DNA of 53,319 nucleotides from an uncultured Ruminococcus sp. (GTDB taxonomy: Bacteria; Bacillota; Clostridia; Oscillospirales; Acutalibacteraceae), in assembly GCA_900543095.1 (NCBI GenBank), contig UQQD01000013.1, forward strand, positions 1 through 53,319. The letters run 5' to 3'. The notes under the pieces are model-generated. The model saw nothing but the letters and a program-made list of their open reading frames with translations. It was not told the origin of the DNA and did not search any database. This document shows positions 48,950 to 53,319 of the stretch, in pieces (position 1 is the first letter of the stretch; every line of letters begins with the position of its first letter). Position numbers and translations under genes: made by a program.

Positions 48950-49077
48950 ACGTTTGATATATAAATCACCGCTGTATCAGCATTTGTGTGAGAGTCCGTT
49001 GTTTTCATATCACACACGTTACTATGCCGAACGGACTTTTGTCAAAATATGAAACACTGCTCCACTGCTAACATAAA
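48950..49077. repeat. 128-bp repeat, solitary unit D4
   Basis: A fourth full-length unit, again exactly 128 bp and in the same direction, 2.7 kb from the tandem array. It begins ACGTTTGATATATAAATCAC and ends CCACTGCTAACATAAA. Its centre is of the D2 type (CATTTGTGTGAGAGTCC). It is more diverged than D1-D3. It ends about 55 bp before the -10 of malQ. Confidence 0.85.
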
Positions 49078-49133
49078 ATACTTGAAAAATAATATATTGT
49101 ATGATAGAATATGAATGTTAATATGGGTTTTTG

Positions 49134-49142
49134 TGGTATAAT
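49134..49142 (+). promoter_or_regulatory. Extended -10 promoter of malQ-glgP
   Basis: TGGTATAAT (49134-49142) is an extended -10 with a perfect TATAAT; no good -35 is visible at 17 bp. The start would be near 49149. No cre-like or MalR-like palindrome was seen beside it. Confidence 0.6.
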
Positions 49143-49195
49143 ATTGGAAAAACCCTTGTAAAATTTAATTATCCGTTTTGAATGGAGTTGATTCT

Positions 49196-50683
49196 ATGGC
49201 AAGAAGCGCAGGTGTACTGTTATCCATTACTTCGCTTCCTTCCCCCTACGGCATAGGAACAATCGGCAAAGAAGCCCGTAAGTTTGCCGACTTCCTAAAA
49301 GCTTCCGGTCAGAAGATTTGGCAGATTCTGCCTGTCGGACCAACAAGCTACGGCGATTCGCCGTATCAATCGTTTTCAACATATGCCGGCAATCCGTATA
49401 TGATCGACCTCGACACCTTGTGTGATGAAGGGCTTATCACCAAAGAGGAGCTTGACAGCTACGATTGGGGCGACGACGACGGCAAGGTTGACTACGAAAA
49501 GATTTACAACAACCGTTTTGAAGTTCTCAGAACAGCTTACAAGAATTTTAAAATGGGCGATCAAAAGAAGTTTTCGTCATTTAAACGTAAAAATTGCAAA
49601 TGGCTGAAAAACTATGCGCTCTATATGGCTGTTAAGAAAAGCTTTGATATGGCTTCGTGGCTCGAATGGCCCGATGAAGAAATCAAAATGCACGAAGAAA
49701 AGGCGGTTGAACATTATCAACGCAAGTATAAGGACGAAGTCGATTTTTGGAAATTTGTTCAGTTCAAGTTTTATGAGCAGTGGGAGTCTTTCCGCGCTTA
49801 TGTAAACGGCCTGGGCATCAAGATATTGGGCGATATGCCGATTTATGTCGCTATGGACAGCGCAGACACATGGGCTAACCCCGAAATCTTCCAGCTTTAC
49901 GACGACGGAGATCCGATTGCGGTTGCAGGCTGTCCGCCCGACTACTTCTCAGCAACAGGACAGCTTTGGGGAAATCCTCTTTATGACTGGGATTATCTCA
50001 AGGAAACCGACTATGAGTGGTGGTTTGAACGCATAAAAGCGGCCTCAAGGTTGTATGATATAACAAGAATCGATCATTTCAGGGCGTTTGCAAGCTACTA
50101 TTCTATTCCGTATCCTGCCGAAAACGCAATAAACGGTGAATGGATAGAAGGTCCTCGCATTAAGTTCTTTGAAATGATGGAGGAGGCTCTCGGCAAGATT
50201 GATATTGTTGCCGAAGACCTCGGTACTCTTACTCCAGACGTTACCGAGCTTATGGAGCAGACAGGCTATCCGGGTATGAAGGTGCTTGAATTTGCTTTTG
50301 ACAGCGGCGAAGAGAACGACTATCTGCCGCACAAGTATACCGAAAACTGCGTTGTATATACAGGAACTCACGACAACGACACGGTTATGGGCTGGGCAGA
50401 AACCGCAAATCCAAACGACCTCAGATATGCAAGAGAATATTGCAAGATGCCTGAGGACGAGCCTTTTAACTGGGGACTTATTCGAGTAGCCTATGAAAGC
50501 AAAGCCGATACGGCTATTGTTCCTATGCAGGATATTTTGGGTCTTGGCAAAGAGTCAAGGATGAACACTCCCTCAACACTCGGCGACAACTGGACCTGGC
50601 GACTGAAAAGCGACGCTCTTACAAAAGAGCTTGCAGATAAATTAAAATCAATGTCTGTAAACAGCGGACGATTGGAGGACTAA
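49196..50683 (+). CDS. malQ: 4-alpha-glucanotransferase (amylomaltase)
   Basis: About 495 residues, a GH77 enzyme. MalQ moves glucan chains between malto-oligosaccharides, releasing glucose and making longer chains for phosphorylase. Signatures: RSAGVLLSITSLPSPYGIGTIG at the N-terminus, LPVGPTSYGDSPYQSFSTYAGNP, the nucleophile Asp in ITRIDHFRAF, acid/base Glu in DIVAEDLG, and the third acid in YTGTHDNDTVMGW. All are intact. No signal peptide, so it is cytoplasmic. GGAG eight bases upstream selects the ATG at 49196. glgP follows after 3 nt, with its SD inside the end of malQ, so they are one operon. Confidence 0.95.
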   Translation: MARSAGVLLSITSLPSPYGIGTIGKEARKFADFLKASGQKIWQILPVGPTSYGDSPYQSFSTYAGNPYMIDLDTLCDEGLITKEELDSYDWGDDDGKVDYEKIYNNRFEVLRTAYKNFKMGDQKKFSSFKRKNCKWLKNYALYMAVKKSFDMASWLEWPDEEIKMHEEKAVEHYQRKYKDEVDFWKFVQFKFYEQWESFRAYVNGLGIKILGDMPIYVAMDSADTWANPEIFQLYDDGDPIAVAGCPPDYFSATGQLWGNPLYDWDYLKETDYEWWFERIKAASRLYDITRIDHFRAFASYYSIPYPAENAINGEWIEGPRIKFFEMMEEALGKIDIVAEDLGTLTPDVTELMEQTGYPGMKVLEFAFDSGEENDYLPHKYTENCVVYTGTHDNDTVMGWAETANPNDLRYAREYCKMPEDEPFNWGLIRVAYESKADTAIVPMQDILGLGKESRMNTPSTLGDNWTWRLKSDALTKELADKLKSMSVNSGRLED

Positions 50684-50686
50684 ACA

Positions 50687-53053
50687 ATGGGTAATATAAT
50701 GGAAAAGCTTGAACTGACGGCACAGTCAATGTACTGCAAAAAAGTTGAAGAGCTTACCCCTGCCGAACTTCACCTTTCTTTGGGTAAAGCAGTTATGGGC
50801 GAGATCGCTCCAAACTGGGAAAACAGCAAGGCTAAGCACAACAGCAACCGCAGAGCTTACTATTTTTCGGCCGAGTTCCTTATGGGCAGAATGATGTACA
50901 ACAATCTTTACTGCCTCGGAATCCTTGATGACGTTAAAAAGCTCCTTAAGAAAAAGGGCATTGACATCAACGTATTTGAGGACATTGACGACGCAGCTTT
51001 GGGTAACGGCGGTCTCGGACGACTTGCCGCTTGCTATCTTGACAGCGCCGCAACACAGGAAGTTCCGCTTGACGGCTACGGAATCCGTTATAAATACGGT
51101 CTTTTCAAACAGCTTATCAAGGACGGCTATCAGATTGAGATTGCCGACAACTGGCAGAGATTTGAAGATCCGTGGTGCCTGCGTAAAGAGGACGAGGCTG
51201 TTTTGGTATCCTTTAAGGATCAGACAGTTAAGGCTGTTCCTTATGATATGGCTGTTATCGGCTGTAAGACCGACAACATCAACACACTCAGACTTTGGCA
51301 GGCTGAGGCTGTAAACGACTTTGATTTTACAGCGTTCAATAACACAGAATATGACAAGGCAGTTAAGGAAAAGAATGACGCCGAGAATATCTCAAAGGTT
51401 CTTTATCCTAACGACAACAAATATGAGGGCAAGGTGCTCAGACTTAAACAGCAGTATTTCTTCTGTTCTGCTTCTCTTCAGGACATTATGCGCCGCTACA
51501 AGGCTAAGCACGGCAACGATTTCAGCTTCTTTGCAAAGGAAAACGCTATTCAGCTTAACGATACACACCCCGTATCATGCGTTCCCGAGCTTGTAAGACT
51601 ACTTATGGCTGAGGGACTTAACTTTGACCGGGCATTTGAGATTGCAAGAAAGACCTGCGCTTATACCAACCATACAGTGCTCGGCGAGGCTCTTGAAAAA
51701 TGGCCTGCCGACCTTATGACTCAGGTTATTCCGGAAATCTATCATATCATCTGCCTCATTGCAAACAAGTGTCAGGAAGAGCTTGCCGCAAAGGGCGTAA
51801 GTGAAGATATGAAAGCAAAGATGCGTATTATCGACGGCAATGTTGTTCATATGGCAAGACTTGCAACATATGCAGGCACATATGTAAACGGTGTTGCAAA
51901 GCTTCATACCGAAATTCTTAAAGACGATGTTCTCAAAGAATGGTATCAGGTTTATCCCGAAAGATTCCAGAACAAAACTAACGGCATCACACAGCGCCGC
52001 TGGCTCGGTCTTTGCAACCCCGAGCTTTCCGCTATGATTACAGAAAAGGTTGGCTCCGACGATTGGCTTATCGACCTTTCGCTCATCTCAAAGCTCAACG
52101 AGTTTGCAGACGACGCAAAAACTATTACAAAATTCAACAATATCAAAAAGAAGAAGAAAGTTCAGCTTGCCGAGTACATCAAAAAGATGGACGGCTATGA
52201 CGTAAATCCGAATACTATTTTTGATATTCAGGTTAAGCGTCTGCACGAATACAAAAGACAGCTTCTTAACGCATTCTCCATTATGACTATCTACTTCAGA
52301 TTAAAGGAGAAAAAGCTCAAGAACTGGACGCCTACAACATTTATCTTCGGCGCAAAAGCTGCTCCCGGATATGCAAGAGCAAAGGCAATCATCAAGTACA
52401 TCAACGAGATTGCTAACCTTGTAAACAACGATCCCGACACAAAGGATTTGCTCCAGGTTTACTTTATTTCAAACTACAACGTATCTTACGCAGAAAAGAT
52501 TGTTGTTGCCGCTGACCTTTCAGAGCAGACATCAACAGCAGGTCTTGAGGCTTCGGGTACAGGTAATATGAAGTTTATGCTCAACGGTGCAGTTACACTC
52601 GGCACATACGACGGCGCAAACATCGAAATTGCAGAGTGTGCAGGCGAAGAGAACGAATACATCTTCGGCGCAAGAGTTGAAGACATTGAAAAGCTCAAGG
52701 CTGAGGGCTATGATCCAAAGAAGCTTTACGACGCTAATCCTGAAATCAAAAAGGTTGTTGATACACTTATCGACGGCACATTTGATGACGACGGAGCACA
52801 GGGCGAAGGAAGCTTTAAGGAGCTTCACGATTCACTTCTTAAGGATTCAAGCTGGCAGAAAGCTGACAACTACTTCCTTATCTATGACCTTCCGCTTTAT
52901 GTTGACGCAAAAATCAAAGCTAATGCAGATTATGCCGACCGTAAAGCTTTCGGTAAGAAGTGCCTTATGAATATTGCAAATGCAGGTAAGTTCTCATCTG
53001 ACCGTGCGATTATAGAGTATGCAAATGACATCTGGCATGTAAGCCACAAATAA
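50687..53053 (+). CDS. glgP: Glycogen/maltodextrin phosphorylase
   Basis: 788 residues. It releases glucose-1-phosphate from the ends of alpha-1,4 glucans using inorganic phosphate. Family blocks are RRAYYFSAEFLMGRMMYNNL, ALGNGGLGRLAACYLDS, AIQLNDTHP, TQRRWL, VKRLHEYKRQLLN and FGAKAAPGYARAKAIIKYI. The pyridoxal-phosphate Lys is K629 in EASGTGNMKFMLNGAVTLGT. Start ATG at 50687 behind GGAGGA at the end of malQ. With MalQ it forms the usual intracellular maltodextrin pathway; glucose made by MalQ goes to Glk. It cannot be told by eye whether stored glycogen or imported maltodextrin is the main substrate. Codon use is strongly biased, suggesting high expression. Confidence 0.95.
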   Translation: MGNIMEKLELTAQSMYCKKVEELTPAELHLSLGKAVMGEIAPNWENSKAKHNSNRRAYYFSAEFLMGRMMYNNLYCLGILDDVKKLLKKKGIDINVFEDIDDAALGNGGLGRLAACYLDSAATQEVPLDGYGIRYKYGLFKQLIKDGYQIEIADNWQRFEDPWCLRKEDEAVLVSFKDQTVKAVPYDMAVIGCKTDNINTLRLWQAEAVNDFDFTAFNNTEYDKAVKEKNDAENISKVLYPNDNKYEGKVLRLKQQYFFCSASLQDIMRRYKAKHGNDFSFFAKENAIQLNDTHPVSCVPELVRLLMAEGLNFDRAFEIARKTCAYTNHTVLGEALEKWPADLMTQVIPEIYHIICLIANKCQEELAAKGVSEDMKAKMRIIDGNVVHMARLATYAGTYVNGVAKLHTEILKDDVLKEWYQVYPERFQNKTNGITQRRWLGLCNPELSAMITEKVGSDDWLIDLSLISKLNEFADDAKTITKFNNIKKKKKVQLAEYIKKMDGYDVNPNTIFDIQVKRLHEYKRQLLNAFSIMTIYFRLKEKKLKNWTPTTFIFGAKAAPGYARAKAIIKYINEIANLVNNDPDTKDLLQVYFISNYNVSYAEKIVVAADLSEQTSTAGLEASGTGNMKFMLNGAVTLGTYDGANIEIAECAGEENEYIFGARVEDIEKLKAEGYDPKKLYDANPEIKKVVDTLIDGTFDDDGAQGEGSFKELHDSLLKDSSWQKADNYFLIYDLPLYVDAKIKANADYADRKAFGKKCLMNIANAGKFSSDRAIIEYANDIWHVSHK

Positions 53054-53082
53054 TTTATAACTTAGGTTCAAACCGAAAGTAT

Positions 53083-53116
53083 CGGGCTGTAGCTTTTGCT
53101 ACAGCCCGTATTTTTT
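53083..53116 (+). terminator. Terminator of malQ-glgP
   Basis: CGGGCTGTAGC (53083-53093) pairs with GCTACAGCCCG (53098-53108) around TTTT, followed by TATTTTTT. Confidence 0.93.
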
Positions 53117-53129
53117 GTTATACAAATGC

Positions 53130-53184
53130 TGTAGGGACAGCCCTCGCGGCTGTCCGCAGGCGAACAGTGTTCGCTCCTACAACT
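53130..53184 (+). repeat. Family A repeat, copy A5 (55-bp unit)
   Basis: A 55-bp unit from TGTAGGGACAGCC through GCGAACAGTGTTCGC to CCTACAACT. TTGTAGG/CCTACAA-like ends bracket two palindromes, GGACAGCC..GGCTGTCC and GCGAACA..TGTTCGC. It is repeated base for base at 53265-53319. Confidence 0.88.
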
Positions 53185-53211
53185 AAAAATTAAGCAATGT
53201 TCTATAAACAA

Positions 53212-53319
53212 GCGGAACGGTCAAGACCGTTCCCTACAATACTGATTAAACATTTCCGCTAAATTGTAGGGACAGCCCTCGCGGCTGTCCGCAGGCGAAC
53301 AGTGTTCGCTCCTACAACT
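53212..53319 (+). repeat. Family A repeat, copy A6 (runs off the window)
   Basis: GGAACGGTC/GACCGTTCC (53213-53232), CCTACAAT, a spacer with ATTAAACATTTCCGC, then the same 55-bp unit as A5. The spacer motif ATTAAACATTTCCGC is also found in A2 and, inverted, in A1, so a longer composite element is conserved. The window ends at the last base of the unit. Confidence 0.85.

Overview
This window looks like a chromosomal stretch of a gut Clostridia member near Ruminococcus, most like the starch-degrading R. bromii group. The grounds are Firmicutes-type SD sites and sigma-A promoters, a T-box, the rimP-nusA-ylxR-ylxQ-infB cluster, a secreted alpha-amylase carrying two CBM26 modules and a dockerin, and a second secreted dockerin protein. 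The taxon is an inference. I see no transposase, phage gene, rRNA operon or CRISPR array.

Layout. 1-470: tRNA-Thr on the minus strand and the promoter of a translation operon. 473-7593 (+): rimP, nusA, rnpM/ylxR, ylxQ, infB, a 250-bp gap carrying a dispersed palindromic repeat, then rbfA, nrnA and truB. 7667-10384 (+): a methyltransferase and lepA. 10734-11600 (+): secreted dockerin protein. 11681-14134 (-): guaB then a ROK glucokinase. 14310-19135: a divergent GT2 + GtrA / YfhO set that matches the CsbB-GtcA-YfhO type of cell-envelope glycosylation system. 19150-20936: tcdA and a convergent FemAB-type gene. 21018-23877 (-): response regulator, histidine kinase and an exported partner of unknown function. 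24108-28243 (-): citrate synthase with a YoaK-like membrane protein, and an HtrA protease. 28385-28609: probable DUF3267 remnant. 28857-29723 (+): fba. 29786-33403 (-): LysR regulator, and an operon relQ - response regulator - histidine kinase. 33682-35211 (-): GH13 glucosidase. 35379-35933 (+): MecA-like adaptor. 36086-38112 (-): leuA behind a leucine-type T-box. 38212-41228 (+): tRNA-Pro and the dockerin amylase. 41483-45195 (-): a 38-residue Cys-rich peptide, ilvB, mtnN, rsmE. 45319-49077: pncC/cinA, a 128-bp tandem repeat array, two divergent AraC regulators, rubrerythrin, more repeats. 49196-53053 (+): malQ-glgP. The window ends inside a repeat.

How the genes fit together. Starch is cut outside the cell by the dockerin amylase. 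Short glucans are handled inside by MalQ, glucan phosphorylase and the GH13 glucosidase. Glucose enters glycolysis through glucokinase, with Fba further down. leuA and ilvB belong to branched-chain amino acid synthesis. leuA is controlled by a T-box. ilvB and the alarmone synthetase relQ share a different leader element with two mutually exclusive hairpins, which is the most interesting regulatory signal here.

Intergenic DNA is rich in four repeat families. A is a TTGTAGG...CCTACAA-bounded mosaic of short palindromes. B is a ~110-bp multi-hairpin element present in inverted copies on both sides of ilvB. C is the leader element of relQ and ilvB. D is a 128-bp unit in three head-to-tail copies plus one solitary copy. 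All positions, homologies and pairings were read by eye; no database search or folding program was run.
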